Positions 1 to 7,487 of a stretch of DNA of 38,106 bases are shown piece after piece. Location of the stretch: NCBI GenBank assembly GCA_002405525.1, contig DHLY01000164.1, positions 1 to 38,106 of the forward strand. Reading direction: 5' to 3'. The notes below the pieces were generated by a model that was not told the DNA's origin, ran no database searches, and saw only the letters and a program-made list of their open reading frames with translations. The position numbers and the translations under genes are program-made. Every line of letters starts with the position of its first letter. Position 1 is the first letter of the stretch. This DNA is from Proteobacteria bacterium UBA4656. GTDB lineage: Bacteria > Pseudomonadota > Gammaproteobacteria > Xanthomonadales > Ahniellaceae.

Positions 1-62
1 AGCACGGTGTAGAGCTTGGGCACGTAGAGGTGCCAGGCAGGTGGGGCGCTCGGTCTGGCCAT
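1..62 (-). CDS. 5' end of a probable SulP-family anion transporter (partial)
   Basis: An ATG at 62 on the minus strand opens a frame that runs off the window edge after about 20 residues. The readable part is MARPSAPPAWHLYVPKLYTV. A short N-terminal tail followed by a 'VPKL.TVL' segment is typical of the cytoplasmic start of SulP (sulfate permease/SLC26) transporters, just before the first membrane helix. SulP proteins move sulfate, bicarbonate or similar anions across the inner membrane. The gene diverges from the small pair starting at 207. The assignment rests on 20 residues only and could be wrong; any other membrane protein with a basic aromatic N-terminus is possible. Confidence 0.45.
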   Translation of the reverse strand, partial: MARPSAPPAWHLYVPKLYTV

Positions 63-110
63 GCAGTTGCGGTCGGCGGCACGGCACTCTCGCAGGCCCG
101 GCGCGCCCGC

Positions 111-174
111 GCTTGACCGGCGTCAAGCACGCGGCCGCCTGCGTGGCGCGTCGGCGCCCGATATCGCCTAATCT
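111..174 (+). promoter_or_regulatory. FNR/CRP-like palindrome with a possible -10 box
   Basis: GCTTGAC-CGGC-GTCAAGC at 111-128 is a perfect 7 bp inverted repeat with a 4 bp spacer. It matches the TTGAN-N4-NTCAA form recognised by FNR/Anr/Dnr-type regulators. A possible -10 hexamer, TAATCT, lies at 169-174. Transcription from it would start near 181, placing the palindrome centre about 61 bases upstream, a usual class I activator distance. The site lies between divergent genes and could serve either. No regulator gene is in the window. Confidence 0.42.
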
Positions 175-206
175 GTCGGCGCCACCCACCCGACGAGGAC
201 TTCCCG

Positions 207-419
207 ATGCCCGACGACACCGTCCATTCGTGGCCAGGCATGGCGATCGAACTGTTCGATCACCTGACCGGTCGCAACGCAGAGATCACCTATCACCTCG
301 ACAACATGGAGGTGCACGTGCCCACCCACATCGACGGCCGGGGGGCTGCGCTGAATTACGCGGTATGGAAGTTCAACGGCGCACTGCGCATCAGCAGCCG
401 CCTGCTCGAACCGCGGTGA
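207..419 (+). CDS. Small conserved-looking protein of unknown function (70 aa)
   Basis: ATG at 207 is preceded by GAGGA at 195-199, a good ribosome binding site at 7 bases. The 70-residue product is soluble, with no signal peptide or membrane segment, and has a balanced composition (IELFDHLTGRNAEITYHL, then VHVPTHIDGRG) unlike shadow frames in this GC-rich DNA. I do not recognise a family. Its stop codon overlaps the GTG start of the next gene (GTGA), so the two are probably translated together. The FNR-like palindrome upstream suggests possible redox or oxygen control. Confidence 0.6.
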   Translation: MPDDTVHSWPGMAIELFDHLTGRNAEITYHLDNMEVHVPTHIDGRGAALNYAVWKFNGALRISSRLLEPR

Positions 420-793
420 ACGCCGACGCGCGCCGCGCGATCGACCTTCGCGGCGAACTGGAAGCGGTGGACCAGTACGGGCACCGGGTGCGGATCGCCT
501 GCCACGGCGAACGCATCGTCGTCGGGTTCACCGGTGGCGCGGCGGCGCTGGCCGCCGCACGCAGCGCCCGCTCGCTGCACGCGGAGGGCTTGCGCTGGCT
601 GTTCGGCACGCTGATGCGGCACGCGCCGTTCGACCCGGCCGACCTTGCGGTCGAGCTGCGAATCGGCGCGCGCTGCGTCGGCCGCGCCGGAGGCGGCGCG
701 GCACCGAACTGGCTCGGCCGGGTCTGCGGCGCACCCGGCACCGAGCTGCGGCCACTGGCTCTGCTCGTCGCGCTGCTCGATCCGCGCAACTGA
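416..793 (+). CDS. Unknown protein, translationally coupled to the gene before it (125 aa)
   Basis: The GTG start at 416 shares bases with the TGA stop of the upstream gene (417-419), the usual sign of coupled translation. The product has a mixed alpha/beta composition: an N-terminal ARRAIDLRGELEAVDQYG segment, a central GERIVVGFTGG strand, an alanine-rich helix and a hydrophobic C-terminus (LRPLALLVALLDPRN). There is no signal peptide or clear membrane helix. I do not recognise the family. The stop codon TGA (791-793) is the first triplet of the first copy of the 150 bp structured repeat, so the transcript probably ends just downstream. Confidence 0.55.
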   Translation: MNADARRAIDLRGELEAVDQYGHRVRIACHGERIVVGFTGGAAALAAARSARSLHAEGLRWLFGTLMRHAPFDPADLAVELRIGARCVGRAGGGAAPNWLGRVCGAPGTELRPLALLVALLDPRN

Positions 794-946
794 GAGGCTG
801 GAAAAAACAGCTTTTCGGGCAGGCCTTGGATTGCTTTCACGCGAGTCATGTACGCAGGCGCATGGTTCGCGCGAGCGCGAGCGCGTCCGGACCGGTGCCG
901 GACTCGCGACTCAAGAAATTGCGCGGGATGCGGGTTTTTCCACAGG
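791..946 (+). repeat. Stop-anchored structured repeat, copy 1
   Basis: First copy of a family also found at 4454-4603 (plus) and 6508-6654 (minus). It starts with TGAGAGGCTGG at the stop codon of the preceding gene, contains an AACAGC block and CAGGCC, then a hairpin made of GCGTCCGG and CCGGACTCGC arms near 879-908, and ends with GGGTTTTTCCACAGG. The terminal stem that looks like a terminator in the other copies is partly decayed here (mismatches on the 5' arm), although the T-run is kept. It lies between two genes on the same strand and probably marks the end of the first transcript. Confidence 0.7.
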
Positions 947-1235
947 TTCTGAGCGGTCGTCAGCCGACCGGCTCCCACGCGAGGCGGGTGCGCGAAGCCG
1001 CGAAGCGCTCGCGGGTGCGCGTCCGGATCCGTCACCGGAACACCGCACAGGGATCAAGCCGCCGCGCGTCGTCCGCGCGCAGCGCCGAGGATCGCCGCTC
1101 ACGTCGTCTCGGGCGCGCAAGTGCCAGATCCGCGCGAACGCCTGCCCCGTCGCGGCCTGTCCATGCTGCGCCGCCGCACCGCGCGCCGGCGCCAGCAGTT
1201 ACGCTGGACCCCTGTCGGCAGCCGCAGGCACGCGC
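947..1235. other. Gene-free leader before the acyltransferase
   Basis: Between the repeat and the WS/DGAT start I see no convincing gene. Frames read through it in several phases, but the products are arginine/alanine-rich with no start context. A weak TACGCT -10-like hexamer occurs around 1200-1205, which would fit a promoter just upstream of the TTG start at 1236. Confidence 0.4.
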
Positions 1236-2747
1236 TTGGCCCTTCGCTCCCTCTCCGGACTCGACGCCGGCTTTCTCTACATCGAGACGCCGGAGCAGCC
1301 GATGCACGTCGCCAGCTGCACGGTCTACGACCCGCCCGCCGACCTCGAAGGCGCCTTCGCCGACCGCGTGCGAGCGCACCTGCGCGCCCGCCTGCACCTC
1401 GCCCCGCTGCTGCATCAGAAGCTCGCCGCGATGCCGCTCGACCTCGGGCACCCGGTGTGGACCGAGGCGGGCGAGGTGGATCTCGCCTGGCACGTGCGCG
1501 GCGAGCGCCTCAAGCGCCCCGGCTCGATGAAACAACTGGAGGCGCGGGTCGCCCAACTGCACGCCGAGACGCTCGACCGCGAGCGCCCGCTGTGGCAGTG
1601 CACGGTGTTCGAGGGCCTCGCCGGCGGCAAGGTCGCGATGTACTTCAAGGTCCATCACGCCGCGCTCGACGGCCAGGCCGGCGTGCAGCTCGCGCACGCG
1701 ATGATGGACCTCGGCCCCGAGTCGCGCGAGGTGCCGCCGCCGCACGCGCGGCGCGCCCGCGATCCGGGCAAACGCAAGCTGCTGGGCGAGCTGTTCAGCA
1801 ACTCCGCCGCGCAGTACCTGAAACTCGCGCGCTCGATGCCGGACGTGGTGCGCGCGGTGGCCGGGCATGCCCGCGAACTGGGCGACAAGCTCGCGCACCC
1901 GCGCGCGCTGGGCGAACAACTGCTGGCGCCGAAGACGCGCTTCAACGGCCAGATCGGCGCGCGGCGCGCCTTCGCCACGCTGTCGCTGCCGCTGGACCGC
2001 GCCAAGGCGATCGGCGCGGCCTGCGGGGTCACGCTCAACGACGTGCTGATGGCCACCGTGTCCGGCGCGCTGGTGCGTTACCTCAAGCGCCACCGCGCCC
2101 TGCCACGGCGTTCGCTGGTGGCGGCGGTACCGTTCTCGCTGCGCGGCGGCGACCTCGCCGCGGCCGGCAACCAGGTGACCATGCTGCCGGCCACGCTGGC
2201 CACCGACCGCCGCGAACCCGGCGCGCGCCTGGCCGCCATCCATGCGGGGATGAACGCGCTCAAGGCCGCCACCACCGACCTGCGGACGCTGATCCCGACC
2301 GACTTCCCGTCACTCGGCGCACCGTGGCTGTTCGGCGGGCTGGCGCGCCTGTTCGAGCGCACCCGGCTGGCCGGCCGCATCCCCCTGCCGGCCAACCTGG
2401 TGGTGTCCAACGTGCCGGGGCCGCCGGTGCCGCTGTACCTCGCCGGGGCGCGGATGCGTGCCTACTACCCGGTGTCGATCGTGGTGCACGGACTGGCGCT
2501 GAACCTCACCGTGCACAGCTACGACGGCGCGCTCGACGTCGGGGTGGTGGCCTGTCCCGACAACGTGCCGGACCTGCCGGACCTGATGGACGACGTGCGC
2601 GAGGCCTTCGCGGAGCTCGGCACCGTGGCCGCCGCCGCGCTGGCCCCGGCGCGGCGGTCGCCCGAGCGCGGCGCCGTGGCCAAGCGCAAGCCACCGCGCG
2701 CGCGGCGGACCGCACCTCGATCGGCCGCACGGCGGGACGTGCGATGA
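1236..2747 (+). CDS. Wax ester synthase/diacylglycerol acyltransferase (WS/DGAT)
   Basis: About 503 residues. The family makes wax esters or triacylglycerols by joining acyl-CoA to a fatty alcohol or diacylglycerol at the inner membrane. The N-terminus LSGLDAGFLYIE, the RPLW motif (about 117-120) and the catalytic HHAALDG (140-146, fitting HHxxxDG) are all present, followed by the conserved NDVLMATVSGAL segment and the C-terminal VSNVPGP motif. The start is uncertain: TTG at 1236 puts the family N-terminus at residue 4, whereas the open frame runs further upstream through arginine-rich nonsense. The C-terminal 40 residues are basic and alanine-rich. Its stop overlaps the ATG of the hydrolase behind it (ATGA), so synthesis and hydrolysis of neutral lipid may be produced together. 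Confidence 0.9.
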   Translation: MALRSLSGLDAGFLYIETPEQPMHVASCTVYDPPADLEGAFADRVRAHLRARLHLAPLLHQKLAAMPLDLGHPVWTEAGEVDLAWHVRGERLKRPGSMKQLEARVAQLHAETLDRERPLWQCTVFEGLAGGKVAMYFKVHHAALDGQAGVQLAHAMMDLGPESREVPPPHARRARDPGKRKLLGELFSNSAAQYLKLARSMPDVVRAVAGHARELGDKLAHPRALGEQLLAPKTRFNGQIGARRAFATLSLPLDRAKAIGAACGVTLNDVLMATVSGALVRYLKRHRALPRRSLVAAVPFSLRGGDLAAAGNQVTMLPATLATDRREPGARLAAIHAGMNALKAATTDLRTLIPTDFPSLGAPWLFGGLARLFERTRLAGRIPLPANLVVSNVPGPPVPLYLAGARMRAYYPVSIVVHGLALNLTVHSYDGALDVGVVACPDNVPDLPDLMDDVREAFAELGTVAAAALAPARRSPERGAVAKRKPPRARRTAPRSAARRDVR

Positions 2748-3553
2748 GCGCGCGCCGCGAGCACCCGCGCGCGATGCGCAACCGCGCAGCACAGGACCCG
2801 GAGCCGCTGGCCGCGCCCGGCTGGGGCAAGGTGGCGCTGGAGGCGCGCGCACCGGCCGAACTCGGGGCCGGCCTGCTGAGCCTGCTGATTGCGCACCGCC
2901 TGCCGCGCGGCGACGGCCAGCCGGTGGTGGTGTTTCCCGGGCTCGCCGCATCGGACACCTCGACCCTGCTGCTGCGCCAGTTCGCACGGCGGCTGGGCTA
3001 TCCCGGCTACGGCTGGGCCCAGGGCTTCAACGTCGGGCCGCGCCACGGCGTACTGGCCGGCTGCCGCGAGCGGGTACTAGAGATCGCGGAAAAGTACGGG
3101 CGCAAGGTGTCGCTCGTCGGTTGGAGCCTCGGCGGTGTGTACGCGCGCGAAGTGGCGAAACTGCACCCGGATCTGGTGCGGCAGGTGATCACGCTCGGCT
3201 CGCCGTTCGCCGGCCATCCGCGAGCGACCAATGCTTATCCGCTGTTCCGCCTGCTGTCCGGGCACCGCGCCGACGATCCGCGCCTGATCGAACGCCTTCA
3301 CGAGCCGCCACCGGTGCCCTCCACCTCGATCTACTCGCGCAGCGACGGCGTGGTGCACTGGCGCTGCAGCGTGCAGCGCCAAGGCCGCGGGGTCGAGAAC
3401 ATCGAGGTCAGTGCCAGCCATTTCGGCATCGGCTTCAACCCGCTCGCCCTGTACGCGGTGGCCGACCGCCTCGCGCAGGCCGAAGGCCGCTGGCGACCGT
3501 TCCGGCGCGAAGGCCTGCACGGCGTGTTCTTCCGCGGGCCGCAGGCCGGCTGA
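2744..3553 (+). CDS. Alpha/beta hydrolase, lipase-like (269 aa)
   Basis: ATG at 2744 overlaps the WS/DGAT stop codon. The fold is visible from the oxyanion-loop region VVVFPGLAAS (61-70), the nucleophile elbow GWSLGG with Ser128, an acid in SRSDGVV (Asp201) and a catalytic His in SASHFG (His226). There is no signal peptide, so it probably acts in the cytoplasm or at the inner face of the membrane. Related hydrolases (PGAP1/lipase class 2-like) act on acyl esters. Its coupling to a wax ester/triacylglycerol synthase suggests neutral-lipid turnover or acyl-substrate supply. The exact substrate cannot be read from the sequence. Confidence 0.85.
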   Translation: MSARREHPRAMRNRAAQDPEPLAAPGWGKVALEARAPAELGAGLLSLLIAHRLPRGDGQPVVVFPGLAASDTSTLLLRQFARRLGYPGYGWAQGFNVGPRHGVLAGCRERVLEIAEKYGRKVSLVGWSLGGVYAREVAKLHPDLVRQVITLGSPFAGHPRATNAYPLFRLLSGHRADDPRLIERLHEPPPVPSTSIYSRSDGVVHWRCSVQRQGRGVENIEVSASHFGIGFNPLALYAVADRLAQAEGRWRPFRREGLHGVFFRGPQAG

Positions 3554-3574
3554 CCACGCGTCGCACCAAGCCCG

Positions 3575-4456
3575 ATGCCGCAGGCGGACCTCGCCGGGAC
3601 CACGATCGACTACGACGTCGCCGGCCCCGCCGATGGCGAGCCGCTGCTGCTGCTGATGGGCCTCGCGATGCAGCGCGTGGCGTGGCCGGCGCCCTTCATC
3701 GACCACCTCACCGACCATGGATTCCGCGTCGTCACGCTGGACAACCGCGACGTCGGTCTGTCGCGACGGCACGACGAGGCCGGAGTGCCGAACCTCGCGC
3801 GCGTGGTCGCGCTGCGACTGGTCGGCGCACGCGCCGCCCTGCCCTATTCGCTGGCCGACCTCGCCGACGATGCGGCCGCCCTGCTCGGCCACCTCGGGAT
3901 CGAGAGTGTCCATGTAGCCGGCATCTCGATGGGTGGAATGATCGCCCAGCATCTTGCGGCGCGCCATCCGGCGCGAATGCGCTCCCTGACCCTGCTGGCC
4001 AGCAGCAGCGGGCGCCTCGGCCTGCCGCCGCCGCGACCGCGGGTGCTGGCGGTGGCGCGCACCCGACCCGGGGTCCCACACACGCCCGAGCAGGCGGCCG
4101 ACTTTTCGGTGCGCCTGTTCGGCGCCATCGGCAGCCCGCGCTACCCCACGCCACCGGACCAGATCCGCGCCCACGCGATCGCCGCCGCGCGCCGCGCCGC
4201 GGCCGGCGCGGGGGCACTGCGCCAACTGGCCGCGATTCTCGCCGACGGCGATCGCCGGCCGCTGCTGCGCACGATCCACGCCCCGACACAGATCCTGCAC
4301 GGCGACGCCGATCCGATGCTGCCGCTCGCCCACGGCCACGATCTCGCGCGACACCTGCCGCAGGGCCGCTTCGAGCGCATCGAAGGCTGGGGGCACGACC
4401 TGCCGGCACCGCTGTGGCCGCTGTTCGCGCGGCGCATCGCCGCGCTGGCACGCTGA
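3575..4456 (+). CDS. Alpha/beta hydrolase (293 aa)
   Basis: Starts 21 bases after the preceding hydrolase and is probably in the same transcript. Features are the early MGLAMQRVAW segment, LDNRDVGLS (cap entrance), the nucleophile elbow GISMGG (Ser118), LHGDADPMLP (Asp246) and the late GWGHDLP (His274), a complete catalytic triad. The arrangement resembles the esterase/epoxide hydrolase-like branch that includes RdmC-type methylesterases. No signal peptide is seen. The ribosome binding site is weak (no clear purine run before 3575), consistent with dependence on upstream translation. Its TGA stop (4454-4456) is the first triplet of repeat copy 2. Substrate unknown; a role with the neighbouring lipid genes is inference. 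Confidence 0.85.
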   Translation: MPQADLAGTTIDYDVAGPADGEPLLLLMGLAMQRVAWPAPFIDHLTDHGFRVVTLDNRDVGLSRRHDEAGVPNLARVVALRLVGARAALPYSLADLADDAAALLGHLGIESVHVAGISMGGMIAQHLAARHPARMRSLTLLASSSGRLGLPPPRPRVLAVARTRPGVPHTPEQAADFSVRLFGAIGSPRYPTPPDQIRAHAIAAARRAAAGAGALRQLAAILADGDRRPLLRTIHAPTQILHGDADPMLPLAHGHDLARHLPQGRFERIEGWGHDLPAPLWPLFARRIAALAR

Positions 4457-4603
4457 AAGGCCGTGAACAACAGCCGGTCGGTCAGGCCATGGATGGCGCG
4501 CGCGGGTTATGCACACCCCGTGCATGATGCGCGGGTTCGAGTCCGGACCGGCTCTCCGGACTTGCGACTGGAAAAACCCACAGCAAGTGGGATTCTTCAC
4601 AGG
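4454..4603 (+). repeat. Stop-anchored structured repeat, copy 2
   Basis: Begins TGAAAGGCCGTGAACAACAG at the stop codon and ends TTCACAGG. It holds a small ATGCAC-ACCCC-GTGCAT hairpin, a hairpin with GAGTCCGG and CCGGACTT arms, and a terminal stem CCCAC (4577-4581) / GTGGG (4587-4591) behind a run of A residues. The terminal stem differs in sequence from copy 3 but keeps pairing, which argues for selection on RNA structure. Confidence 0.75.
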
Positions 4604-4973
4604 CTCCGGGAGGCCGCGGACCCAGATCTCCGGGGCCAAGCCGCGCGCACGGTGCGCGGCAGCGCGTTCCGAATGCTGCCCGCGCCTCACACGGACGACC
4701 CGCGGCATGCGACGGGCGTACGGGACGCGAGGCGGCAGGCGTACCGGCGGCGCGCGCTCGGGTTGCGCACCGTGCGCGTGCGCCGCGCGCGCGTCGGCGC
4801 GCGGCGCGAGAAGCCGGTCCACGCCGCCGGCTTCACGGCCGCGGAATCGGCCGCGGTAAATGTGAGATTTGTTGACTCGACGCGTGCTCGCGCGTGCCGG
4901 TGCCGGCACGTCGCTTGTCCGCCCTGCCCGTGCCTGCGAGACTCGCCGCCACGAAATGCGCGGGACGATGCCG
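4604..4973. other. Intergenic stretch with hairpins, no gene recognised
   Basis: About 370 bases follow the repeat without a supportable gene. A perfect 8 bp stem, GAAGCCGG / CCGGCTTC, lies at 4810-4834, followed by two direct copies of CGGCCGCGG. A TTGACT hexamer near 4873 might be a -35 box for the next gene, but no matching -10 is visible. Confidence 0.35.
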
Positions 4974-6401
4974 ATGAAGCTCAAGAAGGCCCTGGCGGTG
5001 GCCGGCGTGGCCTTGGCGCTCCCGGTCGTCCTGGGCGTGCTGGTGATCAAGTGGCGCGTCGCGGCGACGGTCGATCGCTGGATCGAGCAGGCCCGGCCGT
5101 TCGCCGTCATCAACCGGGGCAGCAGCTTCGCGCGGCTGAACGGTGAAATCGGGGTCGAACGGATCGAAGTGGCCGGCGTGGCGGGCCAGTTCGGCACCCT
5201 GCGTGCCGAGCGCGTGACGCTGAGCACGCCCGGGTTGGGCTGGCTGCTGCGCACGGTGCTGCTCGGCCCGCGCGGCTTCCCGCAGCGCTTCGGCGTCAGC
5301 GTCGACGGTCTGGACACCTCGCTGCTTGAGCTCGACAGCTCGGAGCCGGCGGTGATCGGCGCCGCCAGCGGCGCGCTGTTCGATCACGCCGGCTGCCAGG
5401 ACGACCCGTTCACCGACGGCGACCTGGTGGCCCTCGGCCTGCCGCGGCAGGCGCCGCGGCTGTTCGTGCGCTACGACTTCGGGGTCGACGACCTGATGCG
5501 CCTGGAGACTGGCGTGGAGCGCGCGGGCTCCGCCGCCTTCAACCTGCAGTTGCGGCTGCGCGTGCCCGGCGGCACCAGCGGGAACCTCGGGGCCCTGGCC
5601 GGCGCCGCCTTCGAGAACGTGGCGCTGGCGTTCATCGACGAGGGCTTCGCGGCAGCGCGCAATGCGGCCTGCACGACCCGCAACCGGCAGGACGCGGAGG
5701 CATTCCACGCCGCCAACCTCGCGGTGGCGCAGCGCATGCTGCGCGCGGCGGGAATGGTGCCCAGCGACGCCTTCTGGCAGGCCTACGGGACGTTCGCGCG
5801 TAGCGGCGGCCGGCTGCTGGTCAACGGCATGCCGAGCCGGCCGATCGCCATCGCCTCGCTGAGGGGCGACGCGCCGCTCGGTGCGGTGATCCGCTGGCAG
5901 GTCGGCCACGATTCGACGGTGCCGCGGCAGATGGACGTCGCGATGGTGGAGCCGGTGCCGATGCGCGAGGTGCCGCGCACGCTGGCCCAACAGATCGAGG
6001 CCGAGGAGGCCGCCCGCCGCGCCGCCGTCGCGCCGCGGCGGCCGGCGGAGACCGCCGCTCCGCAGGTCGCCAGCGGCACCCCGGCAACGCCGGTCGGCAC
6101 CGGCACGTCGAAGATGCCGGTCGCCACCGGCGCTCCGGCGGCGCCCATCGCCGCGCAGGGCGACGACTGGGTCGGGGTTCCCTATGCCGACCTGCGCGGC
6201 CGCGAGGGCGCGATGCTGCGTGTAGCCACCGTGCACGGCACGCAGCGCACGGGGCGACTGACCAAGTGGAACTCGATCGGCATGGATCTCGCATTGGACG
6301 CCTCCGAGGGCGGCATCACGCTGTCGATGAGCCCGCGGGACGTGAAGTCGATCGAGATCTTCGTGCCCGGATGGTCCGGCGGCAGCCTGCCCGGCAACTG
6401 A
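4974..6401 (+). CDS. Membrane-anchored envelope protein with a C-terminal small barrel-like domain, unknown function
   Basis: I chose ATG 4974 (MKLKKALAVAG), which has GGGA about 8 bases upstream; ATG 4968 and 4956 are also in frame. The 475-residue product has a basic N-terminus and one hydrophobic helix (residues 3-26), then a long region rich in beta strands and helices that should lie in the periplasm. An Ala/Pro/Thr linker (about 365-400) with short PVxTG repeats leads to a final 75-residue domain (WVGVPYADLRGREG to KSIEIFVPG) that looks like a small SH3/Sm-type barrel. I do not recognise the family. It has its own leader region and ends near a terminator facing a convergent gene, so it is probably monocistronic. 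Confidence 0.7.
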   Translation: MKLKKALAVAGVALALPVVLGVLVIKWRVAATVDRWIEQARPFAVINRGSSFARLNGEIGVERIEVAGVAGQFGTLRAERVTLSTPGLGWLLRTVLLGPRGFPQRFGVSVDGLDTSLLELDSSEPAVIGAASGALFDHAGCQDDPFTDGDLVALGLPRQAPRLFVRYDFGVDDLMRLETGVERAGSAAFNLQLRLRVPGGTSGNLGALAGAAFENVALAFIDEGFAAARNAACTTRNRQDAEAFHAANLAVAQRMLRAAGMVPSDAFWQAYGTFARSGGRLLVNGMPSRPIAIASLRGDAPLGAVIRWQVGHDSTVPRQMDVAMVEPVPMREVPRTLAQQIEAEEAARRAAVAPRRPAETAAPQVASGTPATPVGTGTSKMPVATGAPAAPIAAQGDDWVGVPYADLRGREGAMLRVATVHGTQRTGRLTKWNSIGMDLALDASEGGITLSMSPRDVKSIEIFVPGWSGGSLPGN

Positions 6402-6507
6402 GGGCACGGGCCGAATCGGAGCGCCCGCGACGTGCACGCGGAGCCGGGATCGGACACCGGCCGCTGACGGGACGCGTCGCCCTCGTCGGTACCGCGACCG
6501 CTGGGCG

Positions 6508-6654
6508 CCTGTGAATAACCCGCATCCTGCGGGTTTTTCCGGTCGCGAGCCCGGGGAGGGTCTGGACTCGCTCCCGCGACGCATACTGGCGTGCAGGACC
6601 CGCGCGCGGGGCACCCACGGCCTGCCGGACAGGCTGTTTTCTGCCAGCCTCTCA
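6508..6654 (-). repeat. Stop-anchored structured repeat, copy 3 (reverse orientation)
   Basis: On the minus strand it begins TGAGAGGCTGG at the ParA stop codon (6652-6654), continues with CAGAAAACAGCC and CAGGCCGTGG, carries the hairpin GCGAGTCCAG / CCGGGCTCGC and ends with a strong terminal stem and TTCACAGG. It shares its order of blocks and both ends with copies 1 and 2, and has the best preserved terminal hairpin of the family. Confidence 0.75.
6517..6538. terminator. Bidirectional rho-independent terminator inside repeat copy 3
   Basis: AACCCGCA (6517-6524) and TGCGGGTT (6528-6535) form a perfect 8 bp stem with a 3-base loop. A T-run follows on the plus strand (to 6538), and the opposite strand reads AAAAA before the stem. 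It lies between the convergent gene ending at 6401 (plus) and the ParA gene ending at 6652 (minus) and can end both transcripts. Confidence 0.75.
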
Positions 6655-7284
6655 GCCGGCCTTCTTCAGCCACTTGAGCAGCGGCGCCCAGTCCTCCTGG
6701 TGGCCGCGCACGTTTTCCGACCCGTAATCGAAGATGCTCTTGCCCAGCCCGCTGAGCACGACGTAGCCCAGCGAGTCACGCAACTGCGCGACGACCGGGA
6801 AGGGCAGACCCTTCATCGCCGCCAGTTGCTCCTGCGAGTTGCTGGTCCATGGCTTGAGCCGGTTGGCGACCAGCGCCACCGGCACCTTGCCGCGTTTGAT
6901 CCGCGGCAGTTCCGCCACCTCGGCGAGGAAGGCCGTGCTGGCCTCGAGGTCGAACACCGAGGGCAGGACCGGCACCACCAGCGCGTCGACGTCGTCGAGG
7001 TACTCGCCGACCTCGGCAGCACGGATGCCGGCCGCGGTATCGACGATCACGCGCTGGGTGTCGGCCGGCAGCCGCGCCGCCCAGCCGCGCCGCGCGCCCT
7101 CGATGCCGAGCACCCCCGGCACGTTCTCGGGCCGGCGTTGGCACCAGTGGAAGGACGATCCCTGCCGGTCGGCGTCCACAATCGCGGTGTTCTTGCCGGC
7201 CTGCGCGAAATGGGCCGCGAGGTTGGTCGAGACGGTCGATTTGCCGCAACCGCCCTTGGAACTGGCCACCAGGATCTTGAGCAT
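6652..7284 (-). CDS. ParA/MinD-family ATPase (orphan)
   Basis: The product has 210 residues from ATG 7284, chosen because GGGAG lies 5 bases upstream on the minus strand; an upstream in-frame ATG at 7368 lacks such a site. It shows the deviant Walker A motif SKGGCGKST (residues 9-17, with the signature Lys10), the switch DADRQGSS and the Walker B-like VIVDTAAG. These ATPases dimerise on ATP and position DNA, plasmids or protein complexes on the nucleoid or membrane. No ParB or parS candidate is next to it, and length and context differ from the chromosomal parA near the origin. It is therefore an orphan whose cargo is unknown. Transcription probably ends in repeat copy 3. Confidence 0.88.
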   Translation of the reverse strand: MLKILVASSKGGCGKSTVSTNLAAHFAQAGKNTAIVDADRQGSSFHWCQRRPENVPGVLGIEGARRGWAARLPADTQRVIVDTAAGIRAAEVGEYLDDVDALVVPVLPSVFDLEASTAFLAEVAELPRIKRGKVPVALVANRLKPWTSNSQEQLAAMKGLPFPVVAQLRDSLGYVVLSGLGKSIFDYGSENVRGHQEDWAPLLKWLKKAG

Positions 7285-7487
7285 CGGCGCACTCCCAGCG
7301 TGAACGGAAACCGCGCGGTGCGGACCCTCGCCCGCCGCCGCTTCCGAAAGGCTACACTGATCAATCACTTGTAGCCAAACCGCGGGCCGGCGAGGATGCC
7401 CGCCACGGCGATGTCAGATCCGGCGGGCCTCGATCGTCATCCCGTTGACAGCAGCCATCGGGGCCGCTGCGCACACGGAACATCGCC

